This document shows positions 33,492 through 44,421 of a stretch of DNA of 64,000 nucleotides, piece after piece. Each line of letters starts with the position of its first letter. Position 1 is the stretch's first letter. The position numbers were made by a program, and so were the translations under genes. A model generated the notes under the pieces. The model had not been told where the DNA came from, ran no database searches, and saw only the letters and a program-made list of their open reading frames with translations. The stretch is from Hydrogenophaga sp. (GTDB taxonomy: Bacteria; Pseudomonadota; Gammaproteobacteria; Burkholderiales; Burkholderiaceae_C), in NCBI RefSeq assembly GCF_019635465.1, contig NZ_JAHBZK010000013.1, positions 1-64,000 of the forward strand, given 5' to 3'.

Positions 33492-35132
33492 ATGAGCCTT
33501 CGCCGCATCGCTTTGCGCGACTTCGTCATCGTCCCAGCGCTCGAGCTCGACCTGCCCACCGGCTTTGTGGCTTTGACGGGGGAGACCGGCGCGGGCAAAT
33601 CCATCCTGATCGACGCACTGCAACTGGCACTGGGTGCGCGCGCTGACGCGGGTGTCGTACGCGAAGGCGCGCCGCGTTGCGACATCGTGGCCGAATTTGA
33701 TCGCCCGATGTCGTTGCGCGACTGGCTCGACAGCAACGGCATCGCCGACGACGACGCCTTGCTGTTGCGCCGAACCGTCGATGCCGATGGTCGCAGCCGC
33801 GCCTGGATCAACGGCACGGTGGTCACCATGACCCAACTGCGTCAGGCCGCCGATCACCTGGTGGACATTCACGGCCAGCACGCTTGGCAAAGCCTGACCC
33901 GACCCGCCTCTGTGGGGGCCCTGTTCGACAACTACGCGGGCGTGGATGGCGCGGCGCTGGAACAGGCCTGGAGCCGCTGGCGCGAAGCCCGCCATGCGCT
34001 GAACTCGGCACAGGAGCGGCAAGCCAATCTTCGCCAGGACAGCGAGCGCCTGACCTGGCAAATCGGTGAGCTGGACAAGCTGAATCCGCAGGAGGGCGAA
34101 TGGGCCGAACTGGAAACCCGCCACGGGCGACTGGCCAACGCACAGGCGTTGATCGACGCTTCGCAATTTGCCTCGGGCTGGCTTGACGAGCAAGACGACA
34201 GCGTCACCGCCTTGTTGAGCCGGGCCCTGGACACCCTGCAGGCCCATGCCCATGTCGAACCCGCACTTGAGTCACCCCTGCAGTCACTGCAATCGGCACT
34301 GGCCCAAGTGCAAGACGCGGTGCACGACCTGCACCACCTCCAACGGACCGAGCCAGATCAGGAAGCCTTGGCCGAACTCGACCAGCGCCTGTCGCTATGG
34401 CATTCGCTGGCACGCCGGTTTCGCGTTCCCCCTGACGAATTACCCGCACTGATGGCGCAGTGGAAAGCCGAGCTGGCTCGACTGGACGCCGCGCTGGATC
34501 TTGAGACCCTTGAGCGACAGCTGCGCGACGCGCGCTCTTCGCTGGATACCGTCTGCCACCAGGTCGGGCGGCTGAGGCAGAAGGCTGCGCCCAAACTGAA
34601 CGAAGCAGTCACCGCAGTCATGCAGACGCTGGGCATGCAGGGCGGACGTTTCGAGGTCGCACTGCTGCCCGAAGACGAACCCACCGCGCATGGAATGGAG
34701 CAGGTCGAGTTCCGGGTGGCCGGACACCCAGGTGTCACCCCCCGATCGGTGGGCAAGGTCGCCTCGGGCGGCGAGTTGTCGCGCATTGCTTTGGCACTGT
34801 CGGTCATCACCAGCCGTCTGGGCGAGGCCCCCACACTGATCTTCGACGAGGTCGACGCCGGCATTGGCGGCGCGGTGGCCAGCACGGTCGGTCGGTTGAT
34901 GCGCCAATTGGGCGCCGATCGTCAGGTGCTCGCGGTCACCCACCTCGCTCAGGTGGCGGCCAGCGCCAACCACCATTTGGTCGTCAGCAAGCACACGCAA
35001 GGCAAAGCGACCGAGAGTGAGGTCAAGGCCGTCGGTGGCGACGCCCGCGTTCGCGAACTGGCCCGCATGCTGGGCGGCAACGACCGCTCGGACGCCTTAC
35101 TCGCCCACGCACGCGAACTCCTGGACGCCTGA
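33492..35132 (+). CDS. recN: DNA repair protein RecN
   Basis: The 546-residue SMC-like ATPase acts in double-strand-break repair. It begins [20 protein letters not shown], has Walker [15 protein letters not shown], a central coiled-coil region (about 160-370), the signature [16 protein letters not shown] and Walker [14 protein letters not shown]. Length is normal for the family. The ATG at 33492 is chosen over upstream in-frame codons that overlap nadK. Its stop codon overlaps the rapZ ATG. Confidence 0.96.
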   Translation: MSLRRIALRDFVIVPALELDLPTGFVALTGETGAGKSILIDALQLALGARADAGVVREGAPRCDIVAEFDRPMSLRDWLDSNGIADDDALLLRRTVDADGRSRAWINGTVVTMTQLRQAADHLVDIHGQHAWQSLTRPASVGALFDNYAGVDGAALEQAWSRWREARHALNSAQERQANLRQDSERLTWQIGELDKLNPQEGEWAELETRHGRLANAQALIDASQFASGWLDEQDDSVTALLSRALDTLQAHAHVEPALESPLQSLQSALAQVQDAVHDLHHLQRTEPDQEALAELDQRLSLWHSLARRFRVPPDELPALMAQWKAELARLDAALDLETLERQLRDARSSLDTVCHQVGRLRQKAAPKLNEAVTAVMQTLGMQGGRFEVALLPEDEPTAHGMEQVEFRVAGHPGVTPRSVGKVASGGELSRIALALSVITSRLGEAPTLIFDEVDAGIGGAVASTVGRLMRQLGADRQVLAVTHLAQVAASANHHLVVSKHTQGKATESEVKAVGGDARVRELARMLGGNDRSDALLAHARELLDA

Positions 35133-36019
35133 TGCAATCGACCGAGCACAACACCGAATTCGTGGTCATCACGGGCATGTCCGGCTCGGGCAAGACCGTG
35201 GCCTTGACGGCGCTGGAGGATGTCGGTTTCTACTGCGTGGACAACCTGCCGCCCGAATTGCTCGAGTCGTTCGTCGAGCTTGAGCGCAACCAGCAGGCGG
35301 CGCGGGTAGCGATCGCCATGGACGTTCGCAGTGCGGCTGCCCTACCCGGCTTGCCGCGGCGACTGGCCAAACTGCGCAGCGATGGTCTGAACCTGACTAC
35401 GCTGTTCCTGGACTCGACCACCGACACCCTGGTGAGGCGCTTCTCTGAGACGCGCCGACTGCATCCGCTGTCGCTGCAAACCGCAAACGACCAGCACCGG
35501 GCGCTGGTGGACGCCATCGAACATGAGCGCGAACTGCTGGCCGAGCTGCGTGAGCTGGCGCTGGTGCTTGACACCAGCCTCGTGCGACCGGCGCAACTGC
35601 GCAGCCAGGTCAAGGAGCTGGTCGGTGCCACCCAGACGCCCATGACACTGGTGTTCGAGTCCTTTGCATTCAAACGCGGGATTCCGATGGACGCCGACTA
35701 TGTGTTCGACGTGCGAATGCTGCCCAATCCGCACTATGAGCCCGAGCTTCGTCCGATGACAGGGCGCGATGCGCCAGTGGCCGCCTACCTGGCCGCCAGC
35801 GACGATGTGCGCACCATGGAAGATCAGATCAAGGGCTTTCTTGCGCATTGGCTGCCGCACCTGATGCGCGACCATCGCAGCTATGTCACTGTGGCCATCG
35901 GCTGCACGGGCGGGCAGCACCGGTCGGTGTATCTGGTGGAGCGCATGGCCGCGCACTTTGGCTCGCAGTGGGTGGCGCGTGTTCGCCACCGCGAGGCCGA
36001 TCACTGGGGCAAAGGCTGA
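35132..36019 (+). CDS. rapZ: RNase adapter protein RapZ
   Basis: This 295-residue nucleotide-binding protein (YvcJ/RapZ) has Walker A GMSGSGKT at about 13-20, the DNLPPELL block and the C-terminal sensing domain with [17 protein letters not shown]. In enterobacteria it directs RNase E to the GlmZ small RNA and controls glucosamine-6-phosphate synthesis; the partner here is not visible. Its 3' end overlaps the mutY 3' end by 19 bases. Confidence 0.95.
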   Translation: MQSTEHNTEFVVITGMSGSGKTVALTALEDVGFYCVDNLPPELLESFVELERNQQAARVAIAMDVRSAAALPGLPRRLAKLRSDGLNLTTLFLDSTTDTLVRRFSETRRLHPLSLQTANDQHRALVDAIEHERELLAELRELALVLDTSLVRPAQLRSQVKELVGATQTPMTLVFESFAFKRGIPMDADYVFDVRMLPNPHYEPELRPMTGRDAPVAAYLAASDDVRTMEDQIKGFLAHWLPHLMRDHRSYVTVAIGCTGGQHRSVYLVERMAAHFGSQWVARVRHREADHWGKG

Positions 36020-37056
36020 TCCGCAAGCGGTTGCAGCAGTAGACGCACGGGTGCCGGCAGGCCCAGCGCCAACGCCTTGCTCAGTGGCACCCAGGCGCCG
36101 CCAGTGCCTGTGGTCACAGGGACCTCGGGTGAGTGAACCCACCAGGGGAGCAACTGAAGCTCACGGTGCGTGAGCGCGTGCTTGACCGGCTCGCCAGGCG
36201 TGGCCTGCGTGCCCGGCGCCAGCGAGGCCAGCAACGCGGCCTCGGAACCGTGAACGGGTGGTGCGTACAGCTGGGCCCAGATGCCATTGGATGGTCGGCG
36301 CTCCAACCAGACCTGACCCGCGTGCACCTGCAACAGCAACCACCACCGCTCAAAACGGCGCGCAGTCTTGCGGGTCTTGAGGGGAAATCGGCCGACCTCG
36401 CCGAGCGCATGCCCGCGACAGATGTCCTGCATCGGGCACTCGCCGCACAGAGGGCGCGCGCGCGTACAAACCGTGGCACCCAGATCCATCAACCCCTGGG
36501 TGTAAGCGACCATGTCTGGCGCAGATGGCGCATCGGGGAGCAGTGCTTGCGCAAGCTGCTCCAGCTCACGCACAGCCTTCGTTTGCGCAAGGTCCTCGCC
36601 ATAAGCCAGCAGGCGGGTCAGCACCCGGCGCACGTTTCCGTCGGCGATGGACACGCGCTCACCGAAACAAAACGCCGCGATGGCAGCGGCCGTTGAAGCG
36701 CCTATGCCGGGCAGCTCTTGCAGAGCCAATGCGTTGGTTGGGAACTGCCCTCCGTGGTCGCCGATCACCACCCGCGCACATCGATGCAGGTTACGCGCTC
36801 GACTGTAGTAACCCAGGCCACTCCACAGCGCCATCACGTCATCGAGTGGCGCCTGCGCCAGCGCGAACACATCGGGAAAGCGCTGCAAAAACCGGGCGTA
36901 GTAGTCGCGGACCGTCGCCACCTGCGTCTGCTGCAGCATGATTTCGGACAGCCACACGCGATATGGATCGCGCGTGCCTTGCCAGGGGAGATCGTGACGC
37001 CCGGCGCGACGCTGCCAGGCGATCAGCCGTTCGGCAAAAGCCGGCGGCGGCCTCAT
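36001..37056 (-). CDS. mutY: A/G-specific adenine glycosylase MutY
   Basis: The 351-residue base-excision enzyme removes adenine opposite 8-oxoguanine. The helix-hairpin-helix core includes [35 protein letters not shown] and the catalytic Asp in [12 protein letters not shown]; the [4Fe-4S] Cys set is [17 protein letters not shown]. The C-terminal NUDIX-like domain ([19 protein letters not shown]) recognises oxoG. Its ATG overlaps the stop of the dynamin-like gene upstream. Confidence 0.96.
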   Translation of the reverse strand: MRPPPAFAERLIAWQRRAGRHDLPWQGTRDPYRVWLSEIMLQQTQVATVRDYYARFLQRFPDVFALAQAPLDDVMALWSGLGYYSRARNLHRCARVVIGDHGGQFPTNALALQELPGIGASTAAAIAAFCFGERVSIADGNVRRVLTRLLAYGEDLAQTKAVRELEQLAQALLPDAPSAPDMVAYTQGLMDLGATVCTRARPLCGECPMQDICRGHALGEVGRFPLKTRKTARRFERWWLLLQVHAGQVWLERRPSNGIWAQLYAPPVHGSEAALLASLAPGTQATPGEPVKHALTHRELQLLPWWVHSPEVPVTTGTGGAWVPLSKALALGLPAPVRLLLQPLADQPLPQ

Positions 37057-38999
37057 GCGGCCAGGGCTTCGGACGCAGGCTCTTCGTCAGAGACCGACAG
37101 CAGGTGCTCGGTCAATTCGCCAAACTTGGCTTCGAGCAGATTGAGCGCAGATTGCTGGGACTGCAATTCGCGAATGCGCTCGTCGAGGCCGCTCGCCGCT
37201 TGCTGGATGCGGGACACGGCCTCGATTCGGCGGGTGAAGTTACGACGGCGCTCGCGCAACTGGGCATCGAGCTGGGCCGCGGCCGACTTGTTCCACAACT
37301 CCACCTCGTTGACCGCGGTTTCATAGACCACCCGCAGACGGCTCATCAAGGCGCGTGCCAGGCGCTCGGCGAACTCGGGCTGTGCCAGGCGCAGCGCATT
37401 GCCCAGACTGAGGTACTGCAGATGGCTTTTCTCGATCAGATCGAGGTCGCGCCGGTAGGCCATCAGCTGGGGGCCCGTTGGCGCCTGCAGTGAGAAACCG
37501 TACTCCGCGTTGAGGTTCTTGAAGCTGCCTTCCAGCATGGACTGGATCTCGGCGGCCATGCGATCGGCCTTGTCGATGTCATCGCGAAGTCGATCGAATG
37601 TCTGGTCATAGGCACGGCGCACACCCAGCTTGATGCCGGGGCTCTTGAGCTGTTTGGCCAGCGACGACACCTCTGCGCGCAGATGCGAAGGACTGAGCAG
37701 CGCAAACAAGTCCTTTAGCAGACGCAAATGCACCGAGCGCACCGCCTGGATCTTGGCGCCACTGGCGTCGAAATCGGCCTGTTCCTGCTCAATGCGCAAA
37801 CGCATCTGCTTGATCACCCCGGTGTTCTTGCCACGCAGACCTTCGAGCTCCTGGATCTGCTCGACGAGGTCACGCAGACGCGCGTGCACCATCCGACCCG
37901 TCTCGCCACGCAAGGACTCCACACCGGCGGCCACCGCCGCACCCAGAATGCGACGACGCTGGCCCAGCAAGCCGTCACCGAGCACCTTTTCAAGGTCGAG
38001 CAGTTGACTGGCGCGCAGCAGGTCGTCGTCGCGACTGACCTTGGCCAGCAGCCCCTTCTGAGCGGAAACCGCCAGCACCTGGGGCAGTGGCACCCCCAGG
38101 ATTTCGGCCGAATCCGCCCGCTGCGCCGCGATCTGGAGCTGCACTTGCTCGGGCGAGCTCAAGGCGTCCCACATGGTGTCGATCTTGTTCAACACCACGA
38201 GGCGCGAAGCCTGGCTGTCACCCACCGCCGACAGGTGCTGGCGCCAGATGCTGAGGTCGGACTTGGTCACACCAGCGTCGGCCGCAAGGATGAACACGAT
38301 GGCGTGCGCCTGGGGCAGCAGGCTCACTGTCAGCTCAGGCTCTGCACCGATGGCATTCAGCCCAGGCGTGTCCAGAATGACCAGACCCTGCTTGAGCAGC
38401 GGATGAGCCATGTTGATCAGCGCGTGCCGCCAACGTGGCACCTCGATCAGCCCGTCGGCGCCCGGCAATGGGTTGTCTTCAGGCACATCGTCGTGCCAGA
38501 AACCCAGGGCCCTTGCTTCGTCGGTCGTCACCCGGCGCACTTCGGCCACTTTTTCGATGGCGCGCGCCAGTTGCTTGGGGTCGTTGACGTCGAGGTCAAC
38601 GCGCTCCCACTTGTGCGGCGCATTGCGCCAGTCCAGCAGCGACTGCGGCTGCAGGCGGCTTTCAATCGGCAGCAACCGAAGGCACGGAGGCAAATCGGCG
38701 TCGTAAGCCAGCTCGGTGGGGCACATGGTGGTGCGCCCGGCGCTGGCCGGCATGATTCGGCGGCCATATCCAGCAAAGAACACCGCATTGATCAGCTCGG
38801 ACTTGCCGCGCGAAAACTCGGCGACAAAGGCCACGGTGATCTTGTCGTTCTTGACCTGTGCGTGCAGCTGATCGAGCCGCTCGCGGATGCCAGGCTCCAT
38901 CAGTTCGTGGTCGCTCAGCCACTCCGACAACAGCTTCAGGCGCAAGGCAAATTGCTTGCGCCAGGCACCGTGTTGATCAAAGGCTTGGATGAAACTCAT
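37053..38999 (-). CDS. Dynamin-family GTPase
   Basis: The 648-residue protein has a GTPase domain with P-loop FVAEFSRGKSELINA (about 57-71), switch-type TTMCP, the DTPGLN G3 motif and VVLNKIDTMW as G4. Long helical regions follow (coiled-coil near 370-410 and 590-630), as in bacterial dynamin-like proteins that act on membranes. No membrane segment is evident. Translation is coupled to mutY by an overlapping ATGA. Bacterial dynamins are linked to membrane repair and phage or antibiotic stress; the role in this lineage is not known. Confidence 0.85.
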   Translation of the reverse strand: MSFIQAFDQHGAWRKQFALRLKLLSEWLSDHELMEPGIRERLDQLHAQVKNDKITVAFVAEFSRGKSELINAVFFAGYGRRIMPASAGRTTMCPTELAYDADLPPCLRLLPIESRLQPQSLLDWRNAPHKWERVDLDVNDPKQLARAIEKVAEVRRVTTDEARALGFWHDDVPEDNPLPGADGLIEVPRWRHALINMAHPLLKQGLVILDTPGLNAIGAEPELTVSLLPQAHAIVFILAADAGVTKSDLSIWRQHLSAVGDSQASRLVVLNKIDTMWDALSSPEQVQLQIAAQRADSAEILGVPLPQVLAVSAQKGLLAKVSRDDDLLRASQLLDLEKVLGDGLLGQRRRILGAAVAAGVESLRGETGRMVHARLRDLVEQIQELEGLRGKNTGVIKQMRLRIEQEQADFDASGAKIQAVRSVHLRLLKDLFALLSPSHLRAEVSSLAKQLKSPGIKLGVRRAYDQTFDRLRDDIDKADRMAAEIQSMLEGSFKNLNAEYGFSLQAPTGPQLMAYRRDLDLIEKSHLQYLSLGNALRLAQPEFAERLARALMSRLRVVYETAVNEVELWNKSAAAQLDAQLRERRRNFTRRIEAVSRIQQAASGLDERIRELQSQQSALNLLEAKFGELTEHLLSVSDEEPASEALAA

Positions 39000-39071
39000 G
39001 TGGCAGTCAGACGACGACCGGTCAATATAGCACCCACCCCAGCCGCAGCAAGGCCTTGCGCAGACACAAGG

Positions 39072-39887
39072 TCACGGCTTCTGGCAGAACGGGCAGTAAT
39101 AGGTTGAACGCTGGCCCTGGCGGATCAGCCGAATGACCGAGGCACAGGTCCGGCAAGGCTGCCCGGCCCGGTCATAGACGCTGGCGTCCAGCTGAAAGTA
39201 GCCGTCCTGCCCGGCCGCGCTGCGAAAGTCCCGCAGCGTGCTGCCGCCCAGTGCGACAGCCCGGCTGAGCACATCGACGATGGCCCCATGCAATCGCCTC
39301 GCGCGCGGCAGGCTGAGGCGATCGGCTCGGGTGGTCGGCCGGATACCCGCAAGAAACAGCGCCTCGCTGGCGTAGATGTTGCCAACGCCCACGACGATGT
39401 CCCCTGCCAACAACACCTGCTTGATCGATGCGCGGCGCGTTTTGAGCGATCGATGGAACGACTCGGGATCAAAGCCCGCCTCCAGCGGCTCAACGCCCAA
39501 ACCGCCAAGGAGTTTGCGGGCGCGCTCGTCGTCCTCGCCACTGACCCAGACCACGGCGCCGAACCGGCGCGGATCGTGCAGGCGCAGCGTGCCAAGGGTG
39601 GTTCGAAGTTCGAAGTGATCATGCGCGCCAGCAGGCGGTAGACGCCGATCAAACGCCAGGCTGCCCGACATCCCCAGATGCACCAAGAAGCACCCGACAT
39701 CCAGATCGATCAACAGGTACTTGCCTCGGCGCCGCACAGACGTCACGCGCCGTCCCACCAGCGTCTCAGGGAGGCAGCCCAACGGCCAGCGCAAGGGTTT
39801 GCCCAAGTGGGCCGAAAGCACCTCAGCACCCAGGATGCGATCGGCAAAACTTCGCCGGGTGACCTCAACCTCAGGGAGTTCTGGCAC
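39072..39887 (-). CDS. mutM: Formamidopyrimidine-DNA glycosylase
   Basis: This 271-residue bifunctional glycosylase/lyase excises 8-oxoguanine. The start is the GTG at 39887, because the mature enzyme must begin with the catalytic Pro in [13 protein letters not shown]. Also present are the helix-two-turn-helix ([17 protein letters not shown]) and the zinc finger [17 protein letters not shown] ending YYCPFC. The in-frame extension to 39965 has no support. It is divergent from the TPR gene. Confidence 0.96.
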   Translation of the reverse strand: MPELPEVEVTRRSFADRILGAEVLSAHLGKPLRWPLGCLPETLVGRRVTSVRRRGKYLLIDLDVGCFLVHLGMSGSLAFDRRLPPAGAHDHFELRTTLGTLRLHDPRRFGAVVWVSGEDDERARKLLGGLGVEPLEAGFDPESFHRSLKTRRASIKQVLLAGDIVVGVGNIYASEALFLAGIRPTTRADRLSLPRARRLHGAIVDVLSRAVALGGSTLRDFRSAAGQDGYFQLDASVYDRAGQPCRTCASVIRLIRQGQRSTYYCPFCQKP

Positions 39888-39981
39888 GTTGGCTGCAGGG
39901 ATGGTGACCGCTGGGGAACATGAGCGGGGGTCTTGGAGTCCAGAGCACATGCGCCCCGAATCCAACCATTATCATGGCCCG

Positions 39982-41745
39982 ATGAAACCTCGATCGAGCG
40001 CCGCGAAGCCCCGGCGCAGCTTGCTGACGCTGCTCATCGCGGCCGCCCTGGGCCTGGGAGGCAGCGCCATTGCTCAAACGAGCGCCGAGCCGCCAGTCGC
40101 CAATTCGGCGCTCGACGCCATGATGTTCTACCAACTGCTGTTGGGCGAACTGAACGTGCAAGGGGGTGACCCGGGCTCCGGCTACTCGCTGATCCTGGAC
40201 GCCGCCCGACGCGAAAAAGACCCGGCGCTGTTCCAGCGCGCTGTCGAAATCGCTCTGCAGGCCCGCTCGGGCGAATCGGCCCTGGCTGCTGCCAAAGCAT
40301 GGTCTCAGACCGTCCCGGACGATGCACAGGCCAACCGCTATGTGCTGCAAATCCTGCTGGCCCTCAACCGGGCCGGCGAAACCGGTCCCGTGCTGCGCAC
40401 CGTGCTGGCCAGCGTACCGCCAGGTGAGCGCAACGACGCGATCAACGCGATTCCGCAGACCTATACGCGCGCCAGCGACAAGGCCCAGGTGATCGCAGCG
40501 GTGCGCGAGGCGCTGACCCCCTATCTGACCAGCAGCACACATGGCGCGGCCGCATGGACCACGCTCGGGCGCCTCGAACTGGCCAACAAGCGCAGCGCCG
40601 CAGCGGCCGACGCGGCCCGCAAGGGACACGCGCTCGACCCTGCTTCGCCCTACCCCGCCATGCTCGCGCTGGAACTGCTGGAGGACGGCCAGGCCGACGT
40701 CGAACAGATCGTCAGAGCGCAGATCGATGCAGCCAACGCAGCAGGCCAGACCGACGTGCAGGTGCCCATCGGCTACGCGCGGGTGCTGCTCGACCTGCAA
40801 CGGTTGCGCGACGCGCGCGTGCAGCTTGAACGCCTCACCAACCGCGCGCCCCGCCAGCTGGAGCCCTGGCTGCTGCTGGGCTCGCTGCAGGTTCAGGATC
40901 GCGCATGGGACGCGGCCCAGCTTTCTCTGCAGACCTACCTCGATCTGGCCCGCGAGGCCAATGGCGAGCGCGGCCGCCGTGGCGCGACCCAGGCCTACCT
41001 TCTGCTGGCGCAGATTGCCGAGGAGCAGAAGGACTTCGCAACGGCCAACGCCTGGCTCGACCGCATCGACACCCCCGAAGACGCCATCGCGGTGCAGGCG
41101 CGTCGTGCCTCGGTCCTTGCCCGCCAGGGGCGATTGCCGGAGGCTCGTCAGCTGCTGCGCGATCTGCCCGAGCGCCGCGAAGGCGATGCGCGGCTGAAGC
41201 TGGTGGCCGAAGCTCAGCTTCTGCGGGATGCCAAGGCGTTCAAGGAGGCGTATGAGGTCTACGGGCAGGCAGTCAAACGTTTCCCCGACGAACCGGAGCT
41301 GCTGTATGACCAGGCCTTGATGGCCGAGCGCGCCGGCATGCCCGCCGACATGGAACGCCTGCTGCGCGAGCTCATTGCCGCCAAGCCCGACCACCACCAC
41401 GCTTACAACGCCCTCGGCTACGCACTCGCCGACCGCAACGAAAGGCTGCCTGAGGCCAAGGCGCTGATCGAAAAGGCGGTCGCCCTGGCACCCAACGATG
41501 CCTACATCCAGGACAGTCTGGGCTGGGTCGAGTTTCGAATGGGTAACACCGAACGGGCCTTGAGCATCCTGCGCGACGCTTTCGGTCGCCGAGCCGATGC
41601 AGAGATTGCCGCCCACCTGGGCGAGGTGCTCTGGGCCAAGGGTCAACGCGACGAAGCCCTCAAGATCTGGCGCGAAGGCTTGTTTTTGGCGCACGACAAC
41701 GAGGCGCTGCAACAGACCCTGCAGCGCCTGAACGTCAAGCCGTGA
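39982..41745 (+). CDS. Exported tetratricopeptide-repeat protein
   Basis: The 587-residue product has an N-terminal signal peptide (SLLTLLIAAALGLGGSAIAQ) and a solenoid of TPR units through most of its length, ending with AYNALGYALADRNERLPEAK and YIQDSLGWVEFRMGNTERAL. Betaproteobacteria commonly encode this protein immediately before lolB; it is thought to act in the cell envelope but its partner is unknown. The stop overlaps the lolB start. The ATG at 39982 is the first after the signal-free upstream frame. Confidence 0.88.
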   Translation: MKPRSSAAKPRRSLLTLLIAAALGLGGSAIAQTSAEPPVANSALDAMMFYQLLLGELNVQGGDPGSGYSLILDAARREKDPALFQRAVEIALQARSGESALAAAKAWSQTVPDDAQANRYVLQILLALNRAGETGPVLRTVLASVPPGERNDAINAIPQTYTRASDKAQVIAAVREALTPYLTSSTHGAAAWTTLGRLELANKRSAAAADAARKGHALDPASPYPAMLALELLEDGQADVEQIVRAQIDAANAAGQTDVQVPIGYARVLLDLQRLRDARVQLERLTNRAPRQLEPWLLLGSLQVQDRAWDAAQLSLQTYLDLAREANGERGRRGATQAYLLLAQIAEEQKDFATANAWLDRIDTPEDAIAVQARRASVLARQGRLPEARQLLRDLPERREGDARLKLVAEAQLLRDAKAFKEAYEVYGQAVKRFPDEPELLYDQALMAERAGMPADMERLLRELIAAKPDHHHAYNALGYALADRNERLPEAKALIEKAVALAPNDAYIQDSLGWVEFRMGNTERALSILRDAFGRRADAEIAAHLGEVLWAKGQRDEALKIWREGLFLAHDNEALQQTLQRLNVKP

Positions 41746-42230
41746 TCCCTGCAGGCTTGGTGCATCGCCGCGCCGCCCTTGGGCTCCTTGGCGCTGCCCT
41801 GGCGGGCTGCGCCGCGCCTCGCCAATTCGAATCCTTGCCATCCTGGACCGGCCGCCTGGCGGTCCGCGTGGACAGCGTTCCGGCCCAGGCCTTCTCTGCC
41901 GACTTTGTGCTGTCAGGCCGCCCAGTGGAGGGCGAACTTCGCCTGAGCACGCCCCTGGGGCAAACAATTGCCATCGTGCGCTGGTCTGCCACAAAAGCCG
42001 AAATGCAGCGCGGCAATGAGTTCACCACGCGCGAGAACCTGGATCGCCTGACCACCGAACTCACGGGTGCGCCGCTGCCGGTGGCGGCGCTGTTCGACTG
42101 GCTTGGCGGACGCGATACGCCCCAGGGTGGGTGGCAGGTGGACTTGTCGCGCCACGCCGACGGCCGCCTGGTGGCCCGTCGCGCACAGCCCTTACCCAGC
42201 GCAGAACTGCGATTGGTGCTCGACCAATGA
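41742..42230 (+). CDS. lolB: Outer-membrane lipoprotein insertion protein LolB
   Basis: The 162-residue lipoprotein accepts lipoproteins from LolA and places them in the outer membrane. A lipobox LGAALAGCAAP ends the signal peptide, and the LolB fold blocks SWTGRLAVRVD, LSGRPVEGELRLSTPLGQTI and PLPVAALFDWLGG are present. It overlaps the TPR gene and ispE by four bases each, so translation of the three is coupled. Confidence 0.93.
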   Translation: MIPAGLVHRRAALGLLGAALAGCAAPRQFESLPSWTGRLAVRVDSVPAQAFSADFVLSGRPVEGELRLSTPLGQTIAIVRWSATKAEMQRGNEFTTRENLDRLTTELTGAPLPVAALFDWLGGRDTPQGGWQVDLSRHADGRLVARRAQPLPSAELRLVLDQ

Positions 42231-43093
42231 AGCGTCTGTACGACCTGCCCGCACCCGGCAAGGTGAACCTGTTCCTGCACGTGGTCGGCCGCCGCGACGA
42301 CGGCTACCACCTGCTGCAATCGGTCTTCATGCTGATCGACTGGTGTGACACCTTGCACCTGGAGCGGCGCAGCGATGGCCAGATTGGCCGCGAAGACACA
42401 TCGGCCGGCGACCTCCCCGCCAACGATCTCTGCGTGCGGGCCGCGCGCCTGCTTCAATCCACCACCGGGACGTCCGATGGTGTTCAGATCACGCTGGACA
42501 AGCACCTGCCGGCCCAGGCTGGCCTGGGCGGCGGCTCCTCGGATGCGGCAACCGTCCTGCTGGCGCTCAACCGCCTCTGGTCGCTGGGCCTGAGCCGCAG
42601 CGAGTTGATCCGGCTCGGGCAGACCCTGGGGGCGGACGTGCCCTTCTTCATCGGGGGGCACAATGCCTGGGTCGAGGGCATCGGCGAGCAATTGACGCCC
42701 ATTCAGCTGCCGTCGGGGCGTCTGCTGGTGCTCAAACCCCCCGGGGGCGCCTCCACCCCGCAAATCTTCGCCTCACCCCTGCTCAAACGGGATACGAAAA
42801 CTGCTACAATCCAAGGCTTTGCTGCAAACAGCACGCTGGATCTGGCGGCCTGCATGGCCTTCGGCTCCAACGATCTGCAACCAGTCGTTCAAACCCTTTG
42901 CCCCGATGTGGGTGCAGGCATCGACTGGCTGGCCGCCCGGGGATTGAACGCTCGCATGAGCGGCTCGGGTACCGCGGTCTTCGCGCCGCTGCCCCAAGGG
43001 CAGAGCGCACCGGGCGAGGCGCCCGAAGGCTGGCAGATGCGGGTCTGCAGCAACATGGATGAACATCCATTGGCCGGTTGGTGCGGCGACTGA
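42227..43093 (+). CDS. ispE: 4-diphosphocytidyl-2-C-methyl-D-erythritol kinase
   Basis: The 288-residue GHMP kinase catalyses the ATP-dependent 2-phosphorylation step of the MEP isoprenoid pathway. The start KRLYDLPAPGKVNLFLHVVG is typical, and the phosphate loop LPAQAGLGGGSSDAAT is intact. The ATG overlaps the lolB stop. tRNA-Gln and prs follow, the usual order in Burkholderiales. Confidence 0.96.
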   Translation: MKRLYDLPAPGKVNLFLHVVGRRDDGYHLLQSVFMLIDWCDTLHLERRSDGQIGREDTSAGDLPANDLCVRAARLLQSTTGTSDGVQITLDKHLPAQAGLGGGSSDAATVLLALNRLWSLGLSRSELIRLGQTLGADVPFFIGGHNAWVEGIGEQLTPIQLPSGRLLVLKPPGGASTPQIFASPLLKRDTKTATIQGFAANSTLDLAACMAFGSNDLQPVVQTLCPDVGAGIDWLAARGLNARMSGSGTAVFAPLPQGQSAPGEAPEGWQMRVCSNMDEHPLAGWCGD

Positions 43094-43178
43094 GGTCGCC
43101 GACGCATCAGTCGGACCAGCGGTTGTTCAACCTGCGACAATTCGGGGGCACGCGCTTTTCGGCACGGGCCTCCTGCGT

Positions 43179-43255
43179 AGGGGAGTCGCCAAGTTGGTCA
43201 AGGCACCGGATTTTGATTCCGGCATGCGAGGGTTCGAGTCCTTCCTCCCCTGCCA
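43179..43255 (+). tRNA. tRNA-Gln (anticodon TTG)
   Basis: Acceptor AGGGGAG pairs with CTCCCCT, the anticodon stem CCGGA/TCCGG encloses TTTTGAT, the T-loop is GGTTCGAGTCC, and CCA is encoded. It lies between ispE and prs. Confidence 0.95.
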
Positions 43256-43351
43256 CCGTTTTTCTGACAGTACGCACACTGGCCATCACCCGATGGCCGT
43301 TGTTTTTTGATCGCGGCACCGCCGGTGGCCGCTCTGACCGCTGAGACCGAC

Positions 43352-44326
43352 ATGCACGTTCAGCCCCCGGACTTCATGATCTTCACCGGCAATGCGAACC
43401 CGGTGCTGGCGGCCGAGATCGCCCAGCACCTGGGCACGCAGCTGGGCGCGGCCAATGTCGGCCGCTTCTCCGACGGCGAAGTCACGGTCGAAATCACCCA
43501 GAACGTGCGGGCCCGCCATGTGTTCGTCGTGCAGTCCACCTGCGCACCCACGAACGAAAACCTGATGGAGCTGCTGATCATGGTCGACGCGCTCAAGCGC
43601 GCATCGGCCGCCCGCATCTCCGCCGTCATCCCCTACTACGGCTACGCGCGGCAGGACCGCCGCCCCCGCTCGGCGCGCGTGCCGATTTCGGCCAAGGTGG
43701 TGGCCAACCTGCTGCAGACCGTGGGCGTCAACCGTGTGCTGACCATGGATCTGCACGCCGATCAGATCCAGGGCTTCTTCGACATTCCGGTCGACAACAT
43801 CTACGCCTCGCCGGTATTGCTGGGCGACCTTCGTACCAAGAACTACGAAGACCTGCTGGTGGTCTCGCCCGACGTGGGCGGCGTGGTGCGCGCGCGCGCG
43901 CTGGCCAAGCAGCTCAATTGCGACATGGCCATCATCGACAAGCGCCGCCCCAAGGCCAACGTGTCCGAGGTGATGCACGTCATTGGCGACATCGACGGCC
44001 GCAACTGCGTGATCATGGACGACATGATCGACACCGCCGGCACGCTGGTGAAGGCGGCCGAGGTGCTCAAGGAGCGCGGCGCCAAGAACGTCTACGCCTA
44101 CTGCACCCACCCCATCTTCTCCGGCCCCGCCATCGACCGCATTGCCAAAGGCACGGCGCTGGATGAAGTGGTCGTGACCAACACCATTCCCCTGTCTCAG
44201 GCTGCGCAGGCCTGCGGCAAAATCCGCCAGCTCTCGGTGGCGCCGCTGATCGCAGAAACGATCGCGCGCATTGCCTCGGGCGAGTCGGTCATGAGTTTGT
44301 TCGCCGATCAGGACAACCTGTTCTGA
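43352..44326 (+). CDS. prs: Ribose-phosphate pyrophosphokinase
   Basis: The 324-residue enzyme makes PRPP from ribose-5-phosphate and ATP for nucleotide, His and Trp synthesis. The [17 protein letters not shown] start, the ATP loop [27 protein letters not shown] and the PRPP-binding loop [13 protein letters not shown] are intact. The ATG at 43352 gives the lineage-typical N-terminus; an upstream frame extension is not supported. Confidence 0.97.
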   Translation: MHVQPPDFMIFTGNANPVLAAEIAQHLGTQLGAANVGRFSDGEVTVEITQNVRARHVFVVQSTCAPTNENLMELLIMVDALKRASAARISAVIPYYGYARQDRRPRSARVPISAKVVANLLQTVGVNRVLTMDLHADQIQGFFDIPVDNIYASPVLLGDLRTKNYEDLLVVSPDVGGVVRARALAKQLNCDMAIIDKRRPKANVSEVMHVIGDIDGRNCVIMDDMIDTAGTLVKAAEVLKERGAKNVYAYCTHPIFSGPAIDRIAKGTALDEVVVTNTIPLSQAAQACGKIRQLSVAPLIAETIARIASGESVMSLFADQDNLF

Positions 44327-44421
44327 GGCAACAAAAAGCCGGTCGCCTGACCCGTTGAGGGCTGGCGACCATCGTCAACCCGAGGCGTTCTGGTCGCGGA
44401 ACCCCTCAACTGGAGTCAGTC

